Assembly (NCBI RefSeq): GCF_000525995.1
Contig: NZ_AODL01000008.1
Location: 20,915 to 84,914 of the forward strand
DNA length: 64,000 nucleotides
Direction of reading: 5' to 3'
Origin: Paenilisteria riparia FSL S10-1204
Lineage (GTDB): Bacteria > Bacillota > Bacilli > Lactobacillales > Listeriaceae
Shown here: one piece after another, positions 34,893 to 42,919 of the stretch
How the letters are laid out: each line of letters begins with the position of its first letter
Numbering within the stretch: position 1 is the stretch's first letter
Notes under the pieces: generated by a model
Database searches by the model: none
Told to the model about the DNA's origin: nothing
What the model saw: the letters and a program-made list of their open reading frames with translations, nothing else
Position numbers and translations under genes: made by a program

Positions 34893-34922
34893 TTTGACCT
34901 TGTTTGACCATTCGTGTAATAT
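34893..34922 (+). promoter_or_regulatory. clpP promoter with CtsR operator
   Basis: The plus strand has TTTGACC-TTG-TTTGACC at 34893-34909, whose complement is the exact CtsR heptad repeat GGTCAAA-NAN-GGTCAAA. TTGACC (34894-34899) and TAATAT (34917-34922) 17 bp apart form the sigma-A promoter, so bound CtsR would cover the -35 region. Predicts heat-inducible clpP. Confidence 0.92.
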
Positions 34923-35002
34923 AGAAGCATCAAGTAGGCAACAAAAAGCTAAAGAGTTAGGCTTTTTTCAATGAAATTAGGTAAACAGGAGGCGTTTTAA
35001 TT

Positions 35003-35596
35003 ATGAATTTAATTCCAACAGTAATCGAGCAAACAAGTCGTGGGGAACGTGCTTATGACATCTATTCCCGCTTACTTAAGGACCGCATCATTATGTTAGG
35101 TAGTGCAATCGACGATAACGTAGCGAATTCTATCGTGTCGCAATTGCTATTCCTTGATGCGCAAGATCCAGAGAAAGATATTTTCCTTTACATCAATTCA
35201 CCAGGTGGAAGTATTTCCGCGGGTATGGCGATTTATGACACAATGAACTTTGTGAAAGCGGACGTTCAAACGATTGCAATGGGTATGGCTGCTTCTATGG
35301 GATCTTTCTTATTAACAGCTGGTGCGGAAGGCAAACGTTTCGCGCTTCCAAACGCAGAAATCATGATTCACCAACCACTTGGCGGTGCGCAAGGTCAAGC
35401 GACTGAAATCGAAATCGCTGCTCGCCACATTCTAAAAATTAAAGAACGTATGAACACGATTATGGCAGAACGCACTGGCCAACCAATTGAAGTCATCGCT
35501 CGTGACACAGATCGTGACAACTTCATGACGGCTGCTGAAGCAAAAGAATACGGCCTAATTGATGATATCGTAGTAAATAAAGCTGGCTTGAAATAA
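35003..35596 (+). CDS. clpP: ATP-dependent Clp protease proteolytic subunit
   Basis: 197 residues, full length. Catalytic serine in GMAASMGSF (about residue 98), histidine in [10 protein letters not shown] (about 123) and aspartate in DRD (about 172) are intact. Forms the tetradecameric peptidase chamber served by ClpC, ClpE and ClpX. ACAGGAGGCG precedes the ATG. A CtsR box lies in its promoter. Confidence 0.97.
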   Translation: MNLIPTVIEQTSRGERAYDIYSRLLKDRIIMLGSAIDDNVANSIVSQLLFLDAQDPEKDIFLYINSPGGSISAGMAIYDTMNFVKADVQTIAMGMAASMGSFLLTAGAEGKRFALPNAEIMIHQPLGGAQGQATEIEIAARHILKIKERMNTIMAERTGQPIEVIARDTDRDNFMTAAEAKEYGLIDDIVVNKAGLK

Positions 35597-35601
35597 GCGA
35601 C

Positions 35602-35650
35602 AAACTCCCGTACCATCTCTGCACTTAAGAGACAATACGGGAGTTTTATT
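35602..35650. terminator. Bidirectional terminator between clpP and agrA
   Basis: AAACTCCCGTA and ATACGGGAGTTT form a strong stem with an inner TCTCT/AGAGA pairing and T-rich flanks on both strands. The agrA stop lies inside it. Confidence 0.85.
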
Positions 35651-36413
35651 TATGTTCACTTTCCTTACGCTGGCTAATCCGTTCTTTCAATTCCTTCACT
35701 TTACGCATAGAAACCAGACATTCCGCACCATTTACCATCGTAATAGTCCGCGTTTTAAAATCAACTACTTTTATTCTATCCAGATTCACAATAAACGACT
35801 TATGCGTTCTGAAAAAATAATCCTCATCAAACTGCTCATCCAATTCTTTCAAGCTACCATAAAATTCGAGTTGCCGTTCCTTCCCGTGCAACGTAACACG
35901 ACGCGCATTTCCCGTTGTTTCCAAAAATAAAATGTCGTCATACAACTCATGCACCACTTTTTCACCAGAACGAAACGTAAAAAACTTCCCGACATCTTTG
36001 CGTTCCCGGCTCACTCTTTCTTCAACGCTTTTTAAACAATCAAAAATTCGATTACGCACTTTGTCGAAATCGTCCTTGATAATATAATCCATCGCTTCTA
36101 CTTTGTATGTAAAAGTGAGGTAACTCAGTTCCGCGTGTGTTGTGATAAAAACGATAAACCCTCTAGGATCGTATTCTCGAATTTGTTGCGCTAAAGATAA
36201 ACCATCCAAATGCGCATGTTTCAAGTCTACATCTAAAAAGTAAAGTCCCATACCCTCGCCACTCAATTGCACGTAAGATAATAGTTCTTCAGGATCACCT
36301 GTGGCCAAAGCAAGTTGCATGTCAAATTCTTCAATCATAATGTAGCTTTCGACATATTTCACAATTTCTGCTCTTTGGTTATCTTCATCCTCACAGATAA
36401 AAACCTCAATCAT
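35646..36413 (-). CDS. agrA: AgrA-type LytTR response regulator
   Basis: 255 residues. Receiver domain with EDED near residue 8, phospho-acceptor D in LYFLDVDLK and lysine in YIIKDD; LytTR DNA-binding domain from about residue 145 (FLETTGNARRVTLHG, FFRTHKSFIVNLDRIK). GGAGAGGGTGAGG precedes the ATG and agrC ends 18 bp upstream. It is the output regulator of the complete agrBDCA unit and probably binds the LytTR repeats at 39254-39282. Confidence 0.93.
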   Translation of the reverse strand: MIEVFICEDEDNQRAEIVKYVESYIMIEEFDMQLALATGDPEELLSYVQLSGEGMGLYFLDVDLKHAHLDGLSLAQQIREYDPRGFIVFITTHAELSYLTFTYKVEAMDYIIKDDFDKVRNRIFDCLKSVEERVSRERKDVGKFFTFRSGEKVVHELYDDILFLETTGNARRVTLHGKERQLEFYGSLKELDEQFDEDYFFRTHKSFIVNLDRIKVVDFKTRTITMVNGAECLVSMRKVKELKERISQRKESEHK

Positions 36414-36431
36414 CTCCTCACCCTCTCCAAG

Positions 36432-37724
36432 TTAGCCGATTTCAAGTTCCTGCACGAACCCGTGTTGCGTTACTTTCGTGTCTAGAGATACATTCGGATA
36501 TTTCTTCAACGTCTTTTTCAAAGTTGACAAACCAAGTCCGCGATTCTCACCCTTCGTCGAAAAACCTTCATCAAAGAATTGATGGACAGGCGGAGAATTC
36601 TCTGGTAAATTATTAGCAAAAATAAGTACAATAGCATCTTTTTTCTGAATAATTGCAACACGAATCGTCGGATCTTTAGTGTCCATGACCGCCTCAATCG
36701 CGTTATCCAATAAAATTCCCACTGCGCGACACAAATCAATACTATCCATATTTATCTGGTCGATTTTCTTATACACTTCCACCTGTGCATTCACACCCAG
36801 CTCCTGCGCCCGAATCAGTTTCGTCGCAAACAAGCCCTTCAATTCAATTACTTCTAAGTTATGTAAAGTCGCCAGTTTCGAAATATTGATTTCCATATCC
36901 GAATTCATCGGAATGACCTTCGTCCTAAAATAAACCCGCAACCCATCCATATCTTCATTCGTGATAAACCCATTAATCCCCGACAAAATATTAACATAAT
37001 CATGCCTAAAAACACGAACATCCTTCTGCAAAGCTTCCAGCGCCCCAACATATTCCTGAAGTTGCCGCATTTGGAGAGCTTGCGCTTCGACTTTGGCACT
37101 TCTAACAGCAGTCTTAATAACAACTGTTAAAGTGGCTGTCATAATAATCGTATATACCAAAAATACAATAGCATTTTCTTGAAGAATAGTATCTGTAAAA
37201 CCTTCCTTAGACCCTTCGAAAATATAGAAATAAAATAACATAAGAGTTAAAGAACTGATACCTATAATCAATAGCATGTATCTACTTTGATAAATAATAT
37301 CACGATTAATTTTATTAAGCACTATATCTACCAACTTAAATATAACACACACATATATGAAAAATATAGCGTAGCTAATTAGAATATTCTTATCCAGTGA
37401 AACACCAGAAAGATATTTAATTAATATTAAAGTTTGGCTTTTCAATGCATCCGCAATGATGGAGCAAATAAAAGTAACTACTAGACTAGTAATAGAAAGC
37501 TTAATACTTCTGCTAGCTCGATACAATACTACCAAAAGTACAAGCATTATATAGGGCACCGAAATATACTCGGCAAAAATAAATAGTGGTATTGCACTCA
37601 ATGATAATAACACAGAAAGCCAAATCCTTAATTTCCACGAAAAACTTACTCTTGCTATGACTTGAATACCTATTATAAAACTAATGATTTGAACAACGCC
37701 GCCAACTAATGTATCAATATCCAT
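36432..37724 (-). CDS. agrC: AgrC sensor histidine kinase, complete
   Basis: 430 residues. Six to seven membrane helices (to about residue 205), phospho-acceptor histidine in VFRHDYVNIL, N box GILLDNAIEA and G boxes GFSTKGENRGLGL. This is a full receptor kinase expected to sense the peptide from AgrD and phosphorylate AgrA. AGGGGGACAT precedes the ATG. It is the reference for the truncated paralogues at 40.1-44.8 kb. Confidence 0.93.
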   Translation of the reverse strand: MDIDTLVGGVVQIISFIIGIQVIARVSFSWKLRIWLSVLLSLSAIPLFIFAEYISVPYIMLVLLVVLYRASRSIKLSITSLVVTFICSIIADALKSQTLILIKYLSGVSLDKNILISYAIFFIYVCVIFKLVDIVLNKINRDIIYQSRYMLLIIGISSLTLMLFYFYIFEGSKEGFTDTILQENAIVFLVYTIIMTATLTVVIKTAVRSAKVEAQALQMRQLQEYVGALEALQKDVRVFRHDYVNILSGINGFITNEDMDGLRVYFRTKVIPMNSDMEINISKLATLHNLEVIELKGLFATKLIRAQELGVNAQVEVYKKIDQINMDSIDLCRAVGILLDNAIEAVMDTKDPTIRVAIIQKKDAIVLIFANNLPENSPPVHQFFDEGFSTKGENRGLGLSTLKKTLKKYPNVSLDTKVTQHGFVQELEIG

Positions 37725-37796
37725 ATGTCCCCCTGTAAAAGTAGAGTATTTTAACTAAATTATAGTTGAAAATACTCCATTTGACAAATGCAATGG

Positions 37797-37958
37797 CTAT
37801 TTAATTTCTTTTAGTAGAGCTTTTGGTATTTCGGGTTCATAAATAAATACCGAGCAGGCTTTTTTTGTAGATTTTCTAGCCAAATTTGATGCGTAGACTT
37901 CTGTCTCGCAGATAATCTTATCTGAAATTCGTTTTGTATATTTCTCAACTAAACTCAT
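37797..37958 (-). CDS. agrD: AgrD autoinducing peptide precursor
   Basis: 53 residues from ATG 37958, with AGGAGG 10 bp upstream; an earlier ATG sits on the ribosome site. An amphipathic leader (VEKYTKRISDKI) is followed by KKACSVFIYEPEIPKALL. By alignment to Listeria AgrD (CFMFV before YEPKSP) the mature signal core is predicted to be CSVFI with a cysteine thiolactone, possibly with one extra N-terminal residue. The acidic tail YEPEIP is the AgrB recognition part. Its start overlaps the end of agrB. Confidence 0.92.
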   Translation of the reverse strand: MSLVEKYTKRISDKIICETEVYASNLARKSTKKACSVFIYEPEIPKALLKEIK

Positions 37959-38547
37959 AATTATCATACCTCCTACCAAGTAATCTATACAAACAAGGAT
38001 TGATCATCAATGTTTGTAAAGTAGATCCTAATAAAATCAACGTTTTCACTTCTCCAAAAGGTATCAAAAGCATAATCAGCAATACAAAAAAGGTGTTGAT
38101 TATCGATTTTCGCCTCAAATTGTGTCTTTTTTGAGCATTAAAAAGCGGCATATTTTCAGTATCCGAAGGTGCAAATATTGCAATATTCAGTAAAATCAGG
38201 CTACTTATAAGCATGATCATCCACTCCGACAATTGAACATCCTTCACAAAATAAGGTAATATCACGAACATTACAACGCTTGTTATTGTGCAACCCAAAC
38301 TCGTCTTCGCATGCAGACCAAAAGAGTGCCTACGAATCATCAAGTATGAAAGATGTACAACCAACGTCTGCCAAAGCATCCCGAGCAAGGCAGCGGCTGA
38401 GTATACGATGATACCCTTCGTCACGTTTACTAAAAATATTTCCACGCCATACTTTACAATAGCGAATCTATCTTCGTCGACTTCTCTATCGCGAAAAATC
38501 GTTTTGGTAATCTTTGTTGCCATATTGGGGACGGTCAAACTAAACAT
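37945..38547 (-). CDS. agrB: AgrB peptide-processing membrane endopeptidase
   Basis: 200 residues from ATG 38547 behind GGGAGGCG. Several membrane helices and the catalytic pair in SFGLHAKTSLGC (histidine and cysteine seven residues apart, as H77 and C84 in S. aureus). It removes the AgrD tail and helps form the thiolactone. It overlaps agrD downstream, and the upstream gene ends at 38561, so the genes form one transcript. Confidence 0.93.
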   Translation of the reverse strand: MFSLTVPNMATKITKTIFRDREVDEDRFAIVKYGVEIFLVNVTKGIIVYSAAALLGMLWQTLVVHLSYLMIRRHSFGLHAKTSLGCTITSVVMFVILPYFVKDVQLSEWMIMLISSLILLNIAIFAPSDTENMPLFNAQKRHNLRRKSIINTFFVLLIMLLIPFGEVKTLILLGSTLQTLMINPCLYRLLGRRYDNYEFS

Positions 38548-38560
38548 ACCATTCGCCTCC

Positions 38561-39139
38561 CTATTCACCGAGTGCTAATTCCCAGACAGAGACTAGTGAA
38601 ATTTCACTAACTCTGTCCGAATTAACAAACTCTGCAATTTCTACCTTATCATTCGGTATTTCATTCATATCTAAAACCTTCTCTATGTTTCGCGTTACTA
38701 CGCCGTCTTGAGAAAGAAGACTCGTCTTCCCTCTCAGCGGCTTACTATAAAGTGCCTCATCCCGATAAGCAATCATATACAACTTGTCGCGGTTAAGTCC
38801 TACTAAGAAGCGATTATCACTAATGCCAACATGCTTTGTAATGCTGTCCAAAAAATAGATGTAGCCACGATATGTGATTAACATTTTATATTTTGGCTCA
38901 TTGTTGGAAATAGGAAAACCCTCCATATAGTGGTCTTGATTATTTATATAGTAGCGATCAAGCTCAGAAAATACCGCTAACATGAGACGATCCCATTTAG
39001 AATCTTCACTATTACGGTCCACCAAATTAATTTTAGCCAAGACGGGGCTAAAGAACTGCTGATCACGCATAATTTCCTTTTGGAAAAAGGAGTATGATTG
39101 TGTGCTAGCCAATCCTACTGGAATAAATGGTTTCATCAT
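38561..39139 (-). CDS. Unknown protein encoded ahead of agrB
   Basis: 192 residues, no signal peptide or membrane helix, mixed composition with several short beta-prone stretches (YKMLITYRGYIYFLDSI, GLNRDKLYMIAYRD). It is the first gene behind the LytTR-controlled promoter and ends only 13 bp before the agrB start, so it belongs to the agr transcript. I do not recognise a family. GAAAGGA lies about 13 bp before the ATG pair. Confidence 0.75.
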   Translation of the reverse strand: MMKPFIPVGLASTQSYSFFQKEIMRDQQFFSPVLAKINLVDRNSEDSKWDRLMLAVFSELDRYYINNQDHYMEGFPISNNEPKYKMLITYRGYIYFLDSITKHVGISDNRFLVGLNRDKLYMIAYRDEALYSKPLRGKTSLLSQDGVVTRNIEKVLDMNEIPNDKVEIAEFVNSDRVSEISLVSVWELALGE

Positions 39140-39215
39140 ACCGTAATCTAGTCCTTTCAGTGTCTAATAGTGTGATTCTCTGGCTCATCTCCGTAAGCCT
39201 TACTTTCATAAACCA

Positions 39216-39282
39216 ATTATACGATAGAAAAGCGGTTTCTGACGCAATCGTTCGTAAACGTCGCGTTTTTGTAAGTGAACGC
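39216..39282 (-). promoter_or_regulatory. agr promoter with LytTR direct repeats
   Basis: On the minus strand GCGTTCAC (39275-39282) and ACGTTTAC (39254-39261) are direct repeats 21 bp apart, the LytTR/AgrA arrangement. Downstream, TTGCGT (39242-39247) and TATAAT (39216-39221) are 20 bp apart, an over-long spacer like that of AgrA-dependent promoters in S. aureus. AGCGGTTT (39231) and AAACCGCT (39286) form an 8-bp inverted repeat around the operator. Confidence 0.72.
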
Positions 39283-39335
39283 AAAAAACCGCTCTTTTTT
39301 TAGTTACATCCATAACTTTAAATAGCTTTTCAACA

Positions 39336-39378
39336 TAAAAATAACCAAGAAAACTGCTTTATTTTCAGCTTCTTGGTT
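39336..39378 (-). terminator. Terminator after the second agrA-like gene
   Basis: On the minus strand AACCAAGAA and TTCTTGGTT form a 9-bp stem followed by ATTTTTAT, right after the gene ending at 39384. It separates the receptor operon from the agr promoter. Confidence 0.8.
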
Positions 39379-39383
39379 TGCTT

Positions 39384-40106
39384 TTATTCTAAATTTTTTC
39401 GCATTCTTGTTGAGAGGAGGCATTTTTGTCCATTGTTCATGTAAACGATACCTTTGGCTAGGTCAACTTCTTTGATGTGGTCTTTATTTACGAGGAAAGA
39501 ACGGTGGGTTCTAATGAAACGCTGGTCTAGTTTGGCTGCGATTTCTTTAATTTTACCGTAAAATTCGATTTTGCGCTTTTTGCTATGCAGGATGATTCGA
39601 TGAGCACGCGATGATGTTTCGATAAACAATATATTTTCTAGTGGTTCGTGTAGAATGCGATCGTCGGTTTTTATCGTTAAATATTTGCCTTGTTTATCGT
39701 TATTTTTGACGCGTTTAGTTACGCTTTGAATGCAATCGATAACGCGTCTTTGGATATTTTTGTAGTCGTCTTTGATGATGTAGTCCATTGCTTCGATTTT
39801 GTAGGTGAACGTTAAATAGCTCATTTCTGAGTGCGATGTAATGAAAACAATGAATCCTCGGGGATCGTTTTTGCGAATTTCTTTTGCTAGTTCGAAACCG
39901 TTTATAGATTGTGTTTTTAAGGCAACATCGAGGAAATATAACCCTGGTTCGCGTTTTTTCTGAATGGATTCGAGCAATTTTTCTGGGCTTTCTGTTTTTA
40001 GTTGAATGTGCATGTCTTTATGTTCGATTTTGATATAGTCTTCTATATAAGATGCAATTTCTTTCCGCTGCATCATGTCATCTTCACAAATGTAAATTGG
40101 AATCAT
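39384..40106 (-). CDS. AgrA-like LytTR response regulator of the receptor array
   Basis: 240 residues. Receiver with EDD near residue 8, phospho-acceptor D in YFLDVALK and lysine in YIIKDD; LytTR domain from about residue 140 (FIETSSRAHRIILHS, FIRTHRSFLVNKDHIK). Clearly homologous to the agrA product at 35646. Its ATG overlaps the stop of the last receptor gene (ATGA). It is the only regulator in the operon, so all five AgrC-like proteins probably act on it. Likely targets are the repeats near 44951 and 46044. Confidence 0.88.
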   Translation of the reverse strand: MIPIYICEDDMMQRKEIASYIEDYIKIEHKDMHIQLKTESPEKLLESIQKKREPGLYFLDVALKTQSINGFELAKEIRKNDPRGFIVFITSHSEMSYLTFTYKIEAMDYIIKDDYKNIQRRVIDCIQSVTKRVKNNDKQGKYLTIKTDDRILHEPLENILFIETSSRAHRIILHSKKRKIEFYGKIKEIAAKLDQRFIRTHRSFLVNKDHIKEVDLAKGIVYMNNGQKCLLSTRMRKNLE

Positions 40107-41203
40107 TCGCTTGACATCCTTTCTATCCCAGATGGTGTTAGATTAAGCTTTAATTTCGTGTTTTGATGCTGATTGATTAGTTCTGCAAGTTGGATTTCGA
40201 TGGTTGTGCATTGCTCATCGGTCATTTGAAGATGGTCGGTGATTTCTAGGTGGAGGTCTATTCGTTTTTGTTTAGCTTTAGTGAACAGGGTGTTTAGTGT
40301 GGCTCGGAATGTTAGGTTATTGATTTTTTGCAGAGTTGCTAGTTGGTCTTGATTGCTGGTTAAGTTGGTTTTTAGTGGTGTGATTGTGTTTTTGAAATAG
40401 GTTTTTAATTGTAATGTATCGCCCTGTTCTATATAGCCGTGTAGACTTGATAGGATGTTGATGTAGTCGTGTTTGAATTGGCTCATGTCCATAGAAATTG
40501 TCTCAATAGAAGTGATGTATCTTTTTAATTGCTCACTTTGAATTCGCTTCTTGTCTGCTTCCATCAAATTCTTATTTATTCTCGTAATGATTAATGTGAT
40601 AATGAGCAGTTGTATAAAAAATGTTGCGAATAGAATGCCGTTAAATCGAATGATGGCAATTGGGAAATTGTATAATGATTCGATATAAATGAACACATAC
40701 ATAGTCACAACGATAACTAGCAAGGCAACTATAAGCATGATGCCGTTCGCTTTATTTATTCGTTTATAAATTTTAGTCCTAAATAAATGCTCCAGAATGA
40801 CACTAGCCGAGTATGCGAGAAAGATTAGAGCAACAAAATATATCATATTAAATGCAATACCATTTTCACTCAGAGCTGTATCCATATGGAGGAAACTGAC
40901 GGTAAATACGTCTATACAATAACTGATTATGACTAATAATAAAATGGTCGTCAAGGGGGTGATAAGCGCAATAAAGAAACTTTTTCCTTTTACTTTGAGC
41001 GCTACTACTAAACTTAATAATATAAAAACTAATGCGAAATAACCAATCGTTACAAATAAAATTGTGCCTATTGTAGCTAAAAACAGATCGAAAACAAGCA
41101 AAAATTGTAACGAAAAAATCCTGCTTGCTAGGATATTAGTGAAGAATGCAATACAATATATTTGCACGACTACGATTATGATAGCTAATATTTGATTATC
41201 CAT
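40103..41203 (-). CDS. AgrC-like receptor with degenerate ATPase domain
   Basis: 366 residues. Six to seven membrane helices (to about 210), conserved FIYIESLYNFP loop, phospho-acceptor region SQFKHDYINILSSLHGYI. Unlike the next receptors it continues into the first part of a GHKL domain (LATLQKINNLTF), but the N box is replaced (EIQLAELINQHQNT) and the protein stops before any G box. The stop overlaps the regulator start, leaving no room for lost sequence. It can probably accept but not donate phosphate. Confidence 0.82.
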   Translation of the reverse strand: MDNQILAIIIVVVQIYCIAFFTNILASRIFSLQFLLVFDLFLATIGTILFVTIGYFALVFILLSLVVALKVKGKSFFIALITPLTTILLLVIISYCIDVFTVSFLHMDTALSENGIAFNMIYFVALIFLAYSASVILEHLFRTKIYKRINKANGIMLIVALLVIVVTMYVFIYIESLYNFPIAIIRFNGILFATFFIQLLIITLIITRINKNLMEADKKRIQSEQLKRYITSIETISMDMSQFKHDYINILSSLHGYIEQGDTLQLKTYFKNTITPLKTNLTSNQDQLATLQKINNLTFRATLNTLFTKAKQKRIDLHLEITDHLQMTDEQCTTIEIQLAELINQHQNTKLKLNLTPSGIERMSSE

Positions 41204-41213
41204 TTTAAAACTC

Positions 41214-42059
41214 CTATTTTGGTGTGTCTTGTTTTAAAGGTTTGAGTGCTTCTTCAAAATAGGCATCTAGCAACGCCCTATCTCCTTGTACGATATATCC
41301 GTGCAGACTAGCCAATATATTGATATAGTCATGTCGGAATGTGTTCATATTAGTATATAGCTTTTCTAAACGCTCTGTATAGTCACGAAGCTGTGCTAAT
41401 TCTGTAGCTTGTTTTTGATGTTTATCACGTTCTTTCCTGATTCTATCCATAATCAAAAAAACTATGGAGATCGTGATAAAGAAAGTAACAAATAAGATCA
41501 GATAAATAGTAGTCAGTCCTCTAGGGAATCCTAGTGCACCTTCAAGATAGATAAATAGATATGTAATCGCCATGGTCATTGCCATAAGTGCGACAATAAC
41601 AAATCCGTTACGGTTCAATACGCCTTGGAAGTTTCTTTTATATAAAATCCAATAAATCAGTGCTCCTATCAAATAGGCACAAACAAAATTAGGAATCAAA
41701 AAGACAAAATTGAGATAGACATTATTATAATCATGTAAATAAAAACCTAGACCTTCGCCCACCATCCAGCTTACTAAATAATCAGCAATGACTATCACTA
41801 TAAAAGATAACATTGGAGCTACAAATGAGATTATCCATGTACCTCCTCTACGTTTAAGGAAAAATACTAGGACTGCTGTAGTATATATGATTGTGAAATA
41901 TTGAATACTATTAAGAAAAATAATACCTAAGCTCATAAATAGTGTTGCGAATAAAATTGTTTTCACAGGTAGAATTTTATTAGCTAACAAATTGGCGACT
42001 ACAGTTATTCCTAATAATTGCAACACCCCTCCAATAAAAAAGACTATGATTGGGCCCAT
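41214..42059 (-). CDS. AgrC-like receptor lacking the ATPase domain (receptor D)
   Basis: 281 residues. Six to seven membrane helices, YLFIYLEGALGFP loop, a coiled linker (DKHQKQATELAQLRDYTERLEKLY) and the phospho-acceptor helix MNTFRHDYINILASLHGYI. It ends about 30 residues later, before the GHKL domain. The next gene starts 10 bp on. Membrane receptor plus dimerisation/histidine domain only. No frame error is needed to explain the end. Confidence 0.85.
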   Translation of the reverse strand: MGPIIVFFIGGVLQLLGITVVANLLANKILPVKTILFATLFMSLGIIFLNSIQYFTIIYTTAVLVFFLKRRGGTWIISFVAPMLSFIVIVIADYLVSWMVGEGLGFYLHDYNNVYLNFVFLIPNFVCAYLIGALIYWILYKRNFQGVLNRNGFVIVALMAMTMAITYLFIYLEGALGFPRGLTTIYLILFVTFFITISIVFLIMDRIRKERDKHQKQATELAQLRDYTERLEKLYTNMNTFRHDYINILASLHGYIVQGDRALLDAYFEEALKPLKQDTPK

Positions 42060-42077
42060 GATTTAGCCTCCGTTTAC

Positions 42078-42908
42078 TCACTTTATCTGATTTCTATTTT
42101 TTAAAGGTACGATTACTTCATTGAAATATTTTTCGAGTAGCTCTTGATCGGCTTTTTCGATATAACCATGCAAACTCGCCAAAATGTTGACGTAATCATG
42201 ACGGAACATATTCATGCTTGCATACAAACTTTCCATCCGCGTTGTATATTCTTCTAGTTGCGCTAGCTCAAGTTGTTGTTTCTGAATTTCTAATTGTTTT
42301 TGGCTTATCTTCGTTATGATTATAAAAGTTAGAGCGATTGCCAATATAAACGTTGCGAAGATTAATGTGTATATAGAAGTAATGGCCTTAGGGAAGTGAT
42401 ACAATGAGCCTGCATAAATAAAGATGTAAAACAGAATAATAGTTAAAACCAATAAAACAATCAAGAGATAATTCTCCCTTATTTTAGGAACAAATCTATT
42501 TATAGCAAAAGAAAATCCAAATGTTGAAGGAATCAAAATTAATACAAACAAAATAGAATGATTAAGCAAAAAATCTTCATAGTTCTTATTGAGCAAATTC
42601 ATTGTAAAAATGATAAGATAATCGCTCATAATCATTGCTAACATTGCCAAAATAGGTGATACAATCGCTGTAGCCCAACCAATTTTTTTTTAAATCTAAA
42701 AATAAAAATCAGGATAACAATCACAAATACCATCGAAAAATATTGAATCTTTGCTAACAGAATCAATCCTACAACAGCTAAAACAATCCCTACTAAAACA
42801 ACTGTTAATGTTGATAGAGACTTTCTCGCCAGTATGTTGGCACCAAAAAACTAGTAAAAACATCTGACATACACCAACGACTACAAAACCAAACGCAAAT
42901 GTTAACAT
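42078..42908 (-). CDS. AgrC-like receptor lacking the ATPase domain (receptor C), two frameshifts
   Basis: Starts at ATG 42908 (MLTFAFGFVVVGVCQMF). Two homopolymer breaks, A6 at 42845-42850 and T9 at 42683-42691 on the plus strand; correcting them joins GANILARKSLSTLTV and GWATAIVSPILAML into about 276 residues. Membrane receptor, YIFIYAGSLYHFP loop, MNMFRHDYVNILASLHGYI helix, then a stop about 30 residues later as in its neighbours. The breaks resemble the errors elsewhere in the window; the short C-terminus does not. Confidence 0.72.
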
Positions 42909-42919
42909 AATTTCTCCAC

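Noticed and set aside
35652..35930. Plus-strand frame opposite agrA
   Set aside because: Antisense shadow of a well-supported gene, with no ribosome site.
42078..42908. Reading the broken receptor as proof of phase variation
   Set aside because: Homopolymer breaks occur all over the window, including essential genes, so error is the simpler explanation.
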